A stretch of DNA of 10,452 nucleotides, taken from assembly GCA_937974245.1 (NCBI GenBank), contig CALJKV010000056.1:1-10452 (forward strand). Direction: 5' to 3'. Both the position numbers and the translations under genes were made by a program. Source of the stretch: an uncultured Chloroflexota bacterium. GTDB taxonomy: Bacteria > Chloroflexota > Anaerolineae > Aggregatilineales > Phototrophicaceae. Numbering within the stretch: the first letter of the stretch is position 1; each line of letters begins with the position of its first letter. Below are positions 1 to 5,583 of the stretch, piece after piece. The notes under the pieces were generated by a model. The model was not told the DNA's origin and did not search any database. It saw nothing but the letters and a program-made list of their open reading frames with translations.

Positions 1-51
1 GTGACTCTAACAACGCAAATGCGGGCGACGGTTTCGACCGTTCGCTTTTAG
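1..51 (+). CDS. possible 3' end of an upstream gene (partial)
   Basis: Frame 1 is open from the window edge to a TAG at 49-51, and two terminator-like hairpins overlap or follow that stop. This arrangement is what the end of a rightward gene looks like, but only 16 residues are visible (ending VSTVRF). They match no family I recognise. Frame 3 is also open, from 3 to 164, but it runs through both hairpins, so I prefer frame 1. No function can be assigned. Confidence 0.2.
   Translation: MTLTTQMRATVSTVRF
25..49 (+). terminator. putative rho-independent terminator 1
   Basis: GCGACGGT (25-32) pairs with ACCGTTCGC (37-45) across a TTCG loop, giving eight base pairs with one bulged T. Four T residues (46-49) follow directly. 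The T-run is short, and the hairpin would lie within the last codons of the frame that stops at 51. Confidence 0.45.
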
Positions 52-55
52 CTCG

Positions 56-103
56 AGCCCTTATCCTGGTTAGGTTGGCCGCCACACACAGGATGGGCTT
101 TTT
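56..103 (+). terminator. putative rho-independent terminator 2
   Basis: AGCCC and ATCCTG (56-60, 63-68, separated by a TT bulge) pair with CAGGATGGGCT (89-99). The loop is 20 nt and a five-T run ends at 103. The stem has 11 base pairs. Together with the hairpin at 25-45 it insulates the operon to the right from upstream transcription. Confidence 0.55.
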
Positions 104-220
104 GCTTTATATAGGACATGTCCCCGGCGCGCCAGCGCCTGTTTTTACTGCTCCGCCTGGGTAACTACCCCATCGCACTCCTTCGATCCAACAAAAAAGG
201 CATCATCCCCCGCTTTCGAG

Positions 221-249
221 ATGACGCCTCTGGTAAGCTGTGCTATACT
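221..249 (+). promoter_or_regulatory. candidate sigma70-like promoter for the DUF2958 operon
   Basis: ATGACG (221-226) and TATACT (244-249) are separated by 17 nt; they match the -35 and -10 consensus at 4/6 and 5/6 positions. Transcription would start near 256 and run through the structured leader at 298-399 before the first gene at 480. A weaker alternative is TTGGAT (392-397) with TATAGC (416-421), spacer 18. Prediction by eye only. Confidence 0.35.
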
Positions 250-297
250 AGAGTTTGAACGCTGCCCATTTGGGGATGAATGATGGGTAGGTTCATC

Positions 298-399
298 GTC
301 GAACTCGGGCGTGAGTTCGACATCCAATTTGTAAACCCGTTAGCGCGGGCTTCGGCGGAGAGCGAGCTGTAAAGCTCGTTTTCCGTTTAAATTGGATGT
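298..399 (+). ncRNA. structured leader / candidate small RNA element
   Basis: There are two adjoining structures. The first is a perfect 9-bp hairpin, GTCGAACTC (298-306) with GAGTTCGAC (313-321). The second is a three-way-junction-like fold. Its closing stem is 320-330 with 389-399 (11 bp perfect). It encloses a 4-bp hairpin (336-339 with 346-349) and a 13-bp hairpin (356-368 with 373-385) with a GTAA loop. The two non-Watson-Crick pairs of that 13-bp stem are G-T, which form only in plus-strand RNA, so a functional transcript would be plus-strand. It could be a regulatory leader for the gene at 480, or the remnant end of an IS200/IS605-type element, whose ends carry such hairpins. I recognise no Rfam family. 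Confidence 0.4.
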
Positions 400-479
400 G
401 TCACTGAATAACCAGTATAGCGCCAGATGGCGCGCCGTGCAACTCGATTTGTATTTATCTCATTGAGCAGCAGAAACCA

Positions 480-1226
480 GTGTGCTATGCTTTCTCCATC
501 TTACACATGCCCTGGCACCCAAAGGAAAACACCACTTCATTCGATAATACGCCCATTGAAGGATTGTTTTTTCTATCCGGCGACATCCTAGCCCAGCAAT
601 ACAACCAAGATCACCTCAAAGGCAAGAAGTACCCTACCCTCTCATTTCCTTCCAGGCTAATCAGAGAGTTATCAGACAGTACCTACCCAGGCGGCATCGT
701 CCAAATCTTTGGGAGCCTAGAACTCTTCCGCCACCAAAACCGCGACAATGCCTACCGTGATGCACTCCCCTTTGCTGAAGCCTATGGCTATCTGGTCACC
801 AAGCATGGGGAGAACGAACTAGTCATCACCAACCCCCACTCCGGTCATGGTTATCAGATCGTGTACGATTCCCAAAGACAACAGATTGCGGACATCACCC
901 GTTTTCCTAAACACGCGATGGAACTTCTGGATGGCATCAGTCGTGCCGCTTTACCCGATCTCTACAGTGGCGAAGAGCAAGGCATGGAAGCTATCGCCCC
1001 GGTCAAGTTCTTCACCCCGGACAGCGGTTGGGCATGGTATGCCAGCGAGTATGACGGCGAGGATACCTTCTTCGGTTTGGTGTCTGGTCTGGAAGTGGAA
1101 TTAGGATACTTTTCGGTGACTGAACTGGAGAGTGTGCGTGGCCCGTTGGGGCTGCCGATTGAGCGCGACCTGTACTACCAGCCCCAATCACTGCGCGAAC
1201 TGAAGGATTATCACACCAGACAATAG
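480..1226 (+). CDS. DUF2958 domain protein with uncharacterised N-terminal region
   Basis: The protein has 248 residues. Residues about 158-242 carry the DUF2958 signature: an LPDLYSGEE opening, KFFTPDSGWAWYASE, EYDGEDTFFGLVSG, ELGYFSVTELESVRG and GLPIERDLYY. DUF2958 proteins are small, of unknown biochemical role, and common on plasmids and integrative elements. Here about 155 residues precede the domain and I do not recognise them, so this is a two-part protein. No signal peptide or membrane segment is seen. The GTG at 480 has no good ribosome site. ATG 507 (residue 10) is an alternative, and the frame is open back to 408. It is first in an operon with the genes at 1241 and 1473, behind the structured leader at 298-399. 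The domain call is firm; the function is unknown. Confidence 0.8.
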   Translation: MCYAFSILHMPWHPKENTTSFDNTPIEGLFFLSGDILAQQYNQDHLKGKKYPTLSFPSRLIRELSDSTYPGGIVQIFGSLELFRHQNRDNAYRDALPFAEAYGYLVTKHGENELVITNPHSGHGYQIVYDSQRQQIADITRFPKHAMELLDGISRAALPDLYSGEEQGMEAIAPVKFFTPDSGWAWYASEYDGEDTFFGLVSGLEVELGYFSVTELESVRGPLGLPIERDLYYQPQSLRELKDYHTRQ

Positions 1227-1240
1227 ACAGCGACACCCTT

Positions 1241-1483
1241 ATGACCGAATCACACCACCAACCCATCTGGTCAGTCCGCGAAAACCTGTGGGTATGGCCG
1301 GACGAACTGATTGCTTTTCGCCCAGACTTACAGGAACAAATTAACACCTTGGACGAGGACACACTGGAAACTATCGCTGTGCAGATACTCGATGCGGTTG
1401 AGATTGCGTACTGGGCAGCGCTCGACCAGGCCATTCGCAAGTACGTACTCACTGCCCGCCCGACCAATCCGTATGACCCTTGA
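1241..1483 (+). CDS. small acidic hypothetical protein, shares a module with the next gene
   Basis: An 80-residue acidic protein starting 14 nt after the DUF2958 gene stops and overlapping the next gene by 11 nt. Residues about 20-70 (PDELIAFRPDL, QINTLDEDTLETI, then a long helix) align with the C-terminal 60 residues of the following protein: a P-x-x-L-x-x-x-RPDL motif, QI-x-x-LD, then E-x-I-x-x-IL and a terminal helix ending in an aromatic-rich segment. The module looks all-helical and may be a protein-protein interaction domain, which is an inference. No known family recognised. The tight packing and shared module suggest that it and its neighbour act together. Confidence 0.7.
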   Translation: MTESHHQPIWSVRENLWVWPDELIAFRPDLQEQINTLDEDTLETIAVQILDAVEIAYWAALDQAIRKYVLTARPTNPYDP

Positions 1484-2021
1484 AATCCCACTTCAATACG
1501 ATTTGTTCACTGGCGAAAAGGTGGACACCCGGACAGCCACGCAACGTAAAGCCGATGCTGAGCGCAGCCAACTCCAGCAGATGGAGATGTTCAGACAGCG
1601 GGAAATCGCCCAGTTCGGTGTCCGTGCCCGTCCCCAGATGTCACTTTCACCGCACACAAAATTGGTTTTGATCCAAGAAGACCCGCGCACAGAAGAAGAG
1701 ATTGAGCGGGATCGGATGAAAGAAGCTGAAGCCAACACGCATCCCATGTTTGCCACCCCTTCACCACCCCCGCCACAAGAAAAGGTCGTCAAACCGTCTC
1801 CCCCTCCATTGCCACCACAGCCGATTCTGATCCTCAAACCAGCAGACCTGCTCACGTGCCGCCCGGATTTAGCAATCCAAATCGCACAGCTTGACCAGGC
1901 AGGTTTCGATGAGATCATCGAGATATTACAGCACCTGCTGCAACCCGATCTATGGCTGACACTTCGCTTTGCTCTGGATTGGTACTTCTATAAACAAATT
2001 ACTCCATACACACTCAGTTAA
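1473..2021 (+). CDS. hypothetical protein, charged N-terminus, proline linker, C-terminal RPDL module
   Basis: I place the start at ATG 1473, giving 182 residues. It lies inside the end of the previous gene, so translational coupling is likely; the frame is open further upstream only as a shadow of that gene. Residues 1-90 are hydrophilic and rich in Q, E and R (RTATQRKADAERS, then EDPRTEEEIERDRMKEAEA), probably helical. Residues about 94-117 are a proline-rich linker (SPPPPQEK, SPPPLPPQP). The last ~60 residues repeat the helical module of the preceding gene (ILKPADLLTCRPDL, QIAQLDQAGF). The N-terminal half does not match any family I know. No membrane segment is seen. Confidence 0.72.
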   Translation: MTLEIPLQYDLFTGEKVDTRTATQRKADAERSQLQQMEMFRQREIAQFGVRARPQMSLSPHTKLVLIQEDPRTEEEIERDRMKEAEANTHPMFATPSPPPPQEKVVKPSPPPLPPQPILILKPADLLTCRPDLAIQIAQLDQAGFDEIIEILQHLLQPDLWLTLRFALDWYFYKQITPYTLS

Positions 2022-2235
2022 ATTCTTTCACCTACTTAATCTTCCCTAATTCATTTCTTCCCACGTCACACAATCATGACTATAATCATACACCGTCGGC
2101 GGAGACAACCCGCCATTGACCACACAGTAGATAGCGCCACTGCTTCACAAACTGTTAAGAAGACCAGTTATTGCACCTGCGGATATCTTGATTTGACATA
2201 AAGGATTTAAAAATATCCTATAATCCCTGATTGTG
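2022..2235. other. convergent intergenic region, no gene seen
   Basis: This separates the plus-strand operon from the minus-strand MerR-like operon. It holds a pyrimidine-rich tract (about 2023-2063), a small hairpin GGCGG (2098-2102) with CCGCC (2110-2114), and an A/T-rich 5-bp inverted repeat (2202-2206 with 2215-2219). The latter, read on the minus strand, is followed by a few T residues and may be a weak terminator for the gene ending at 2236. No convincing terminator is seen for the plus-strand operon. Confidence 0.4.
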
Positions 2236-2451
2236 CTAATCATTGTTGGGGGAAGTTCTGGCTTGCCAGCCTTTTTGGAAGCCCTCAGCATACTTCTCCC
2301 CCGCCTGTCCGCTAAGCTTTTCAATCTGTTGATTGAGGCACTCGATCGTTTCTTGAAACCGAGCAATTTCGGCTGTGTGATACTTTTCGGCGCTGGTGAA
2401 GCCACAGCACCTGTTTTTCGCGGCTTGGGCTATTGCCAAATCAAGGGTCAC
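2236..2451 (-). CDS. 71-aa coiled-coil protein resembling the tail of its upstream neighbour
   Basis: It starts at GTG 2451, inside the last codons of the upstream MerR-like gene (11-nt overlap, coupled translation likely; no clear ribosome site of its own). An in-frame stop lies at 2476-2478. Its C-terminal part (LNQQIEKLSGQAGEKYAEGF) matches the end of the neighbour (EEIKTLAQQTGKEYTKGF), including the closing G-K/E-x-Y-x-x-GF motif. It has no DNA-binding domain. It may be a truncated duplicate of the MerR-like protein or a dedicated coiled-coil partner that forms mixed oligomers with it. Which of the two cannot be told from sequence. Confidence 0.5.
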   Translation of the reverse strand: MTLDLAIAQAAKNRCCGFTSAEKYHTAEIARFQETIECLNQQIEKLSGQAGEKYAEGFQKGWQARTSPNND

Positions 2452-3019
2452 TCTGGGGGAGATCGCCCTTCTCTCTCAAGGCATCCAGAAAGCCCTTGGT
2501 GTACTCTTTTCCTGTTTGCTGCGCTAGTGTTTTAATCTCCTCCTGAAATTGGTGGAGTTGATCTGATGTTTGCTCTAGCTGCTCTCTAAGCAATCTTACT
2601 TCGGTTTGCAGACTAGCGTTTTGTCTATTCAGTTCATCTACTTGGGTGGCTTTTTGCTCTGCTCGATTTAACCGTTCTGTTAAATCAATTATGTTCTTTT
2701 GAAGCACCTGAATTTCCAGTACGGCCCGTTTTTCACCTTCAGTAGCGGAGAGGAGTCGAAGGTCTTTTTCTGTTAAATCTGGGGGAGAACCTCTTTGACC
2801 AGTCTTGAGAACAGCGTGAATATCTTCATAGGTCTTATTCTGGTCTTTGAGTTCGGTTATTAGAGCAAATACAGTGAGATCATCAGGCGTAAATGTACGC
2901 CCCCTTCCCTTTCCTGGGGTTGCCATTGGTGACAGATACTCTGAAAACTCATCAGCCCATGCCCGGATAGTCTGTTCAGTTCGTTCATAATAAGTAGCTA
3001 CATCTCGTGTCCCGAACAA
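2441..3019 (-). CDS. MerR-like HTH protein with long coiled coil
   Basis: The protein has 192 residues. Residues 1-75 look like a MerR-type winged helix-turn-helix: TRDVATYYERTEQTIRAW, then a glycine-rich GKGRGRTFTPDD wing, then a helix (LTVFALITELKDQNKTYEDI). Residues about 90-175 are a heptad-rich coiled coil with little predicted globular structure. Small MerR-HTH plus coiled-coil proteins are common on plasmids; some resemble KfrA-type DNA-binding proteins and none need be a metal sensor. No effector-binding cysteines are seen. The TTG start at 3019 is supported by an AGGG-type ribosome site 7 nt upstream. It is divergent from the parR-like gene and probably shares the operator at 3162-3186, so it may take part in control or segregation. 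Confidence 0.75.
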   Translation of the reverse strand: MFGTRDVATYYERTEQTIRAWADEFSEYLSPMATPGKGRGRTFTPDDLTVFALITELKDQNKTYEDIHAVLKTGQRGSPPDLTEKDLRLLSATEGEKRAVLEIQVLQKNIIDLTERLNRAEQKATQVDELNRQNASLQTEVRLLREQLEQTSDQLHQFQEEIKTLAQQTGKEYTKGFLDALREKGDLPQSDP

Positions 3020-3067
3020 CTGTTTACCCTACTTCCCCTCAAGTTTTCATGATGATACCTTAGTTTG

Positions 3068-3117
3068 CGGATTTCGCGCAGACTCTTCGCTGATCTGCGC
3101 TGGTTTTCGCAAATCCG
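3068..3117 (-). promoter_or_regulatory. long hairpin in the leader of the MerR-like gene
   Basis: The outer arms CGGATTT (3068-3074) and AAATCCG (3111-3117) enclose the inner arms GCGCAGA (3076-3082) and TCTGCGC (3094-3100). The two stems are perfect 7-mers joined by an asymmetric internal loop. If the minus promoter at 3158-3186 is right, this hairpin sits within the ~130-nt 5' leader of the MerR-like mRNA. It could tune expression or stability, or be a DNA-binding site in its own right. Confidence 0.45.
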
Positions 3118-3157
3118 AGAAAAGACTTGCTAAATCAGCCAAAGTTGCGGTAAAGTC

Positions 3158-3186
3158 ATTATATGCCATTGGCATAATAATGCCAA
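3158..3186 (-). promoter_or_regulatory. minus-strand promoter toward the MerR-like gene
   Basis: Read on the minus strand, TTGGCA (3186-3181) and TATAAT (3163-3158) are separated by exactly 17 nt, a near-consensus sigma70-type promoter. Transcription would start near 3150. Both boxes lie in the palindromic operator, so occupancy of the operator should block it. Confidence 0.6.
3162..3186. promoter_or_regulatory. overlapping palindromic operator between divergent genes
   Basis: Three alternately oriented copies of an ATGCCA-type half-site make two overlapping palindromes. TATGCCA (3162-3168) and TGGCATA (3170-3176) are separated by one base. TTGGCAT (3169-3175) and ATGCCAA (3180-3186) are separated by four. 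The site covers the minus promoter and a plus-strand extended -10 (TGG then CATAAT, 3170-3178) that would serve the parR-like gene. A dimeric regulator is expected: either the RHH-type ParR-like protein (autoregulation, as ParR does at parC) or the MerR-like protein. This may be all or part of the centromere of the ParRM system. Confidence 0.6.
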
Positions 3187-3207
3187 GCAAAGATAAAAGG
3201 TGGAGAA

Positions 3208-3639
3208 ATGACCGCAACCCGTTTTCGTCTGATGTACCGCTTTTGGCTGGATGTTAACAAAGCTGATGAATACGAGCTGGCTGAGACCATTGACCTATTG
3301 AAACAAAAACGGTCTTTTGTAGAAACCATCCGTGATGGAATCCGCTTGATTACCGACCTACGGGCTGGGCAACTAGATGTGCTCTTTGAGCTTTTTCCCT
3401 GGGTCACCGAAACCCTGCGCTCAGAAGATAAAGAAACACACAGGGGCACCGATGACCTGAAACGCGAATTGGTCGCCCTACGCGAGGCGGTTATGGCACG
3501 GGAGAGTGGGGGATACGGGACGCCACCACCCAAGCGCCTGGCCGCATCTAATGATGCACCGGAATTGGTCATCCAGAAAAAGAGTGGCACGGATGCCGCT
3601 GCCAACTTCCTGGCTTCACTGGCGGCTTTGGGGCAATAA
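3208..3639 (+). CDS. ParR-like RHH adaptor/repressor of the actin-type partition system
   Basis: The protein has 143 residues, with ATG 3208 behind an excellent ribosome site (AAGGTGGAG, 2 nt from the ATG). Residues about 7-50 fit a ribbon-helix-helix: a strand (LMYRFWLDVN), a helix (EYELAETIDLLKQKR) and a second helix (SFVETIRDGIRLI). Then comes a conserved-looking DVLFELFPWV segment, and from about residue 75 a charged, disordered tail. In type II partition systems ParR binds the centromere and caps ParM filaments, usually through its C-terminal tail; the hydrophobic end here (ANFLASLAAL) is a candidate ParM contact. Assignment rests on the predicted fold and position directly upstream of parM, not on a close family match. 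In R1 and pSK41 parM comes first, so the gene order here is reversed. Confidence 0.7.
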   Translation: MTATRFRLMYRFWLDVNKADEYELAETIDLLKQKRSFVETIRDGIRLITDLRAGQLDVLFELFPWVTETLRSEDKETHRGTDDLKRELVALREAVMARESGGYGTPPPKRLAASNDAPELVIQKKSGTDAAANFLASLAALGQ

Positions 3640-3658
3640 TGCCCATAAAGAGGATTTT

Positions 3659-3681
3659 GCCCGGCGGTTCAGACGCCGGGC
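3659..3681 (+). promoter_or_regulatory. intercistronic hairpin between parR-like and parM-like genes
   Basis: GCCCGGCG (3659-3666) pairs perfectly with CGCCGGGC (3674-3681) across a 7-nt loop. No T-run follows, so it is not a classical terminator. It could protect the upstream message or lower parM relative to parR. The parM ribosome site (AAGGAG, 3698-3703) is left free downstream. Confidence 0.55.
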
Positions 3682-3712
3682 TTAGGCTGATCGAGTTAAG
3701 GAGAAACCAGCC

Positions 3713-4786
3713 ATGACCCATTATATCGCATCCGTTGACGCCGGAAACGGCGGTACCAATGCCGTTTTAGCCTCTGGCAAGAGTTACAAACGTGTCTACT
3801 TCCCTTCGGTTCGGGCAGCGGCCACCGGCGACAGCCTCGGTCTGGGGAGTCAGTGGGAACACCAATTCGAGTACGTGGACTGGAACGGCCACCGCTACGC
3901 CGTTGGCGATAGCGTCCAGCACATCCGCCGGGCGATTGAGCATCACACCGGCGTCAACCGCTATGGCAACGAATTTCACCAGTTCCTGGTCGCTAAAGCC
4001 CTGGCCGATCTGGGCATCAGCAGCGGCACAGTTGATCTGACCGTGTTCTGCCCACCGGGAATGTACAGCGAACTGCATAAGGGTATTGTCGCTAACTTCA
4101 CCCAACACAAAGGCGCAGTCTCGATCAAGCTTAAAGGCGACAAGAAGACACGGGAGTGGAACTATACCAATGTCTCGGTCTGGCCGGAGGGGATTGGCGC
4201 CGCCGCCCTGTTTGTCCTTGATGACACTGGTGCACCGGTGCAGAATGATCTACTATCCGGCCAGGTGCTGTTTCTAGACATCGGGGCTTACACCACAGAT
4301 GCCCTACTCCTCTCCGATGGCAGCTTCAACCCAGAGACCCTCCAGCACGCTACTTTCGAGAAGAGTGGGGTGGACGAACATATTCGCCAACCCATCCTCC
4401 GCTACCTCAAGAAGCACAGCACCGACTTTGAAATGCTGACTGTAGATGATGTGGATCGGGCGATTCGGGCGGGGGCTGAGAATGGGGATTACATGCTACA
4501 CACCGGGGCAATGGACATTGATCTCGCCAGCCAGATTGAGCATCAGACTGGACGCTTCGCCGAATGGTTAGCCAACAACATCCTTGATGGCTACTACAAT
4601 GGTTTGCGGGGAATCAAATCACTGGTTTTGGTCGGTGGGGGAGCTGGCATGGTCGGAGAAAAACTCCGCGAGTGGTATGGTGGCAAACTGTTGGATACAT
4701 CAAAAGTACCCACCGTCAAGAAAGTCCACCCAGTTGATATGAACTCGGTGGGTGGCCTGCGCCTGGCGCTGATGCGCCAGAGATAG
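3713..4786 (+). CDS. parM: ParM/StbA-like actin-fold plasmid segregation ATPase
   Basis: The protein has 357 residues, the usual ParM length, starting at ATG 3713 behind AAGGAG. Actin-fold nucleotide motifs are in order: phosphate-1 at residues 8-20 (VDAGNGGTNAV), connect-1 near 157-166 (WPEGIGAAAL), phosphate-2 at 185-201 (VLFLDIGAYTTDALLL) and adenosine at 303-313 (SLVLVGGGAGM). Known ParM proteins form ATP-driven cytoplasmic filaments that push plasmid copies apart, joined to DNA through ParR at the centromere. The ParR-like gene and operator lie directly upstream, which supports that role. Divergent actin-like proteins (Alp) share these motifs, so the exact subfamily is open. The message probably ends at the hairpin at 4798-4850. 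Confidence 0.92.
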   Translation: MTHYIASVDAGNGGTNAVLASGKSYKRVYFPSVRAAATGDSLGLGSQWEHQFEYVDWNGHRYAVGDSVQHIRRAIEHHTGVNRYGNEFHQFLVAKALADLGISSGTVDLTVFCPPGMYSELHKGIVANFTQHKGAVSIKLKGDKKTREWNYTNVSVWPEGIGAAALFVLDDTGAPVQNDLLSGQVLFLDIGAYTTDALLLSDGSFNPETLQHATFEKSGVDEHIRQPILRYLKKHSTDFEMLTVDDVDRAIRAGAENGDYMLHTGAMDIDLASQIEHQTGRFAEWLANNILDGYYNGLRGIKSLVLVGGGAGMVGEKLREWYGGKLLDTSKVPTVKKVHPVDMNSVGGLRLALMRQR

Positions 4787-4797
4787 GGCATAAAACT

Positions 4798-4850
4798 GAA
4801 GAGGGTAGGTCGTACCAAGAAGACCTTTGATGATTGCGACTATCCTCTTC
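4798..4850. terminator. shared hairpin between convergent parM and toxin genes
   Basis: 4798-4812 pairs with 4837-4850 in a stem of about 14 bp with one G-T pair and one bulge. It lies between two convergent stop codons. On the minus strand a short T-run (GTTTTA) follows the stem; on the plus strand the T content is poor. It is probably a bidirectional or factor-assisted terminator. Confidence 0.5.
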
Positions 4851-4874
4851 ATTCCCTCGATATAACCAGGTTCC

Positions 4875-5162
4875 TCAAAAAAGGGCTTGCTCCAGGTTCT
4901 TGTAGAAGTTCTCGCGGGTAGAAGCGTAGTAAATCACGATGGACTGAGATGCCGTTTCCACTTTGTAGACCACGCGATACGCGATGTTCTTGTACTTGAG
5001 GTGGAACGAGTAGAAGTCTTTCAGCTTACCTTTTAGGGGATATCCTGTGAAAGGATTCTCACATAAGACTTGCAGTTCACTAAGGATGTGCTTTCTGACC
5101 GATCTGGGCAACTTCTTAAATGAGCGTTCGCCGGCGGGAAAGGTGTAGAGTGCAAATGCCAT
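4875..5162 (-). CDS. RelE/ParE-family toxin
   Basis: The protein has 95 residues, typical for the family. Motifs: FKKLPRSVRKHIL near the N-terminus, LCENPFTGYPLKGKL (33-47), a YSFHLKYKNIAYRVVY core (51-66) and STRENFYKNL at the end (81-90). The core arginine and the late R-E-N-F-Y resemble the basic and aromatic residues used by ribosome-dependent RelE mRNA interferases. ParE-like gyrase poisons share the fold, so the target is uncertain. It starts 9 nt after the antitoxin stop, with AAAGGCGG just upstream of ATG 5162, so the pair is one operon with antitoxin first. On a plasmid it would kill or arrest cells that lose the element. Confidence 0.88.
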   Translation of the reverse strand: MAFALYTFPAGERSFKKLPRSVRKHILSELQVLCENPFTGYPLKGKLKDFYSFHLKYKNIAYRVVYKVETASQSIVIYYASTRENFYKNLEQALF

Positions 5163-5171
5163 ACCGCCTTT

Positions 5172-5465
5172 CTATGTCGTCAATGCCTGAGCTAATGATA
5201 TCCGTTGACCCGCTTGCAGTTCCCGGTCACCAGCTTGAATAATGCGCATCGCCTCATCATTCATCAGGACAGCCAGGGTGTCGGCCAGACTCGGATCATT
5301 GAGAATCAACTGCTCAAGAGCGGTCATGTAGGGTTCACTGACTAATCGCGCCATTGGGCGGTTTTTGCGCTGAATGCGGAACTGGGTGGTCTGGTAGTAC
5401 ACCCGCTCCAGGAATTCGCCCAGATTGTTTCGTAGTTCCAGCGCCTGGATGGTTTGTGTATACAT
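5172..5465 (-). CDS. Phd/YefM-family antitoxin
   Basis: The protein has 97 residues. Residues 5-46 fit the Phd/YefM DNA-binding fold: ALELRNNLGEFLERVYYQTTQF, then RIQRKNRPMARLVSEPY with the characteristic basic strand. The C-terminal half (about 50-97) is the expected toxin-neutralising region. It should mask the RelE/ParE toxin encoded 9 nt downstream and, with it, repress their promoter. ATG 5465 has no visible Shine-Dalgarno. An A/T-rich leader of about 25 nt precedes it, which may itself favour ribosome entry. Confidence 0.88.
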   Translation of the reverse strand: MYTQTIQALELRNNLGEFLERVYYQTTQFRIQRKNRPMARLVSEPYMTALEQLILNDPSLADTLAVLMNDEAMRIIQAGDRELQAGQRISLAQALTT

Positions 5466-5498
5466 AGGGGAATTGATATATTTATATAATATATAGCA

Positions 5499-5537
5499 AC
5501 TATACCACTTCTGTTCCCCTTGTCAATAAGGGAACAG
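5499..5537 (-). promoter_or_regulatory. toxin-antitoxin promoter with operator palindrome
   Basis: On the minus strand, a perfect TTGACA (5526-5521) and TATAGT (5504-5499) are 16 nt apart; the start would be near 5491. The -35 box sits inside an inverted repeat, CTGTTCCC (5511-5518) with GGGAACAG (5530-5537), perfect over 8 bp. This is the expected autoregulatory operator for a Phd-type antitoxin or toxin-antitoxin complex. Confidence 0.72.
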
Positions 5538-5568
5538 TTATCTGGTTTTCCCTCACTCCTCTACCCTG

Positions 5569-5574
5569 TATAAT
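5569..5574 (+). promoter_or_regulatory. -10 box giving a probably leaderless primase mRNA
   Basis: A perfect TATAAT ends only 9 nt before ATG 5584, so transcription should start at or within a few bases of the start codon. No Shine-Dalgarno exists. The -35 at the right distance (TTTTCC, 5546-5551) is poor. The toxin-antitoxin operator at 5511-5537 lies just upstream, so its occupancy could affect this promoter too. Confidence 0.55.
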
Positions 5575-5583
5575 GCAATCCAT

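Noticed and set aside
21..60. tmRNA 5' end (GGCGACGGTTTCGACC resembles the tmRNA start)
   Set aside because: The similarity covers only a few bases, and no tag frame, tRNA-like 3' half or CCA end follows.
145..327. 60-residue minus-strand frame starting at TTG
   Set aside because: It has no ribosome site, matches no family, and begins within the hairpin region. A plus-strand promoter-like site lies inside it. I treat it as chance.
1311..1472. Longer version of the third gene starting at 1311
   Set aside because: This stretch is the wrong-frame shadow of the 80-aa gene. ATG 1473, overlapping that gene's end, is the natural start.
2145..2405. 86-residue minus-strand frame overlapping the 71-aa gene
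   Set aside because: The 71-aa frame has clear similarity to its neighbour's tail; this other frame has none.
2193..2535. Plus-strand TTGACA (2193) and TATAAT (2219) with a 100-aa frame behind them
   Set aside because: The boxes are 20 nt apart, too far for a standard promoter, and the frame is the antisense shadow of the coiled-coil gene. An antisense RNA is possible but unsupported.
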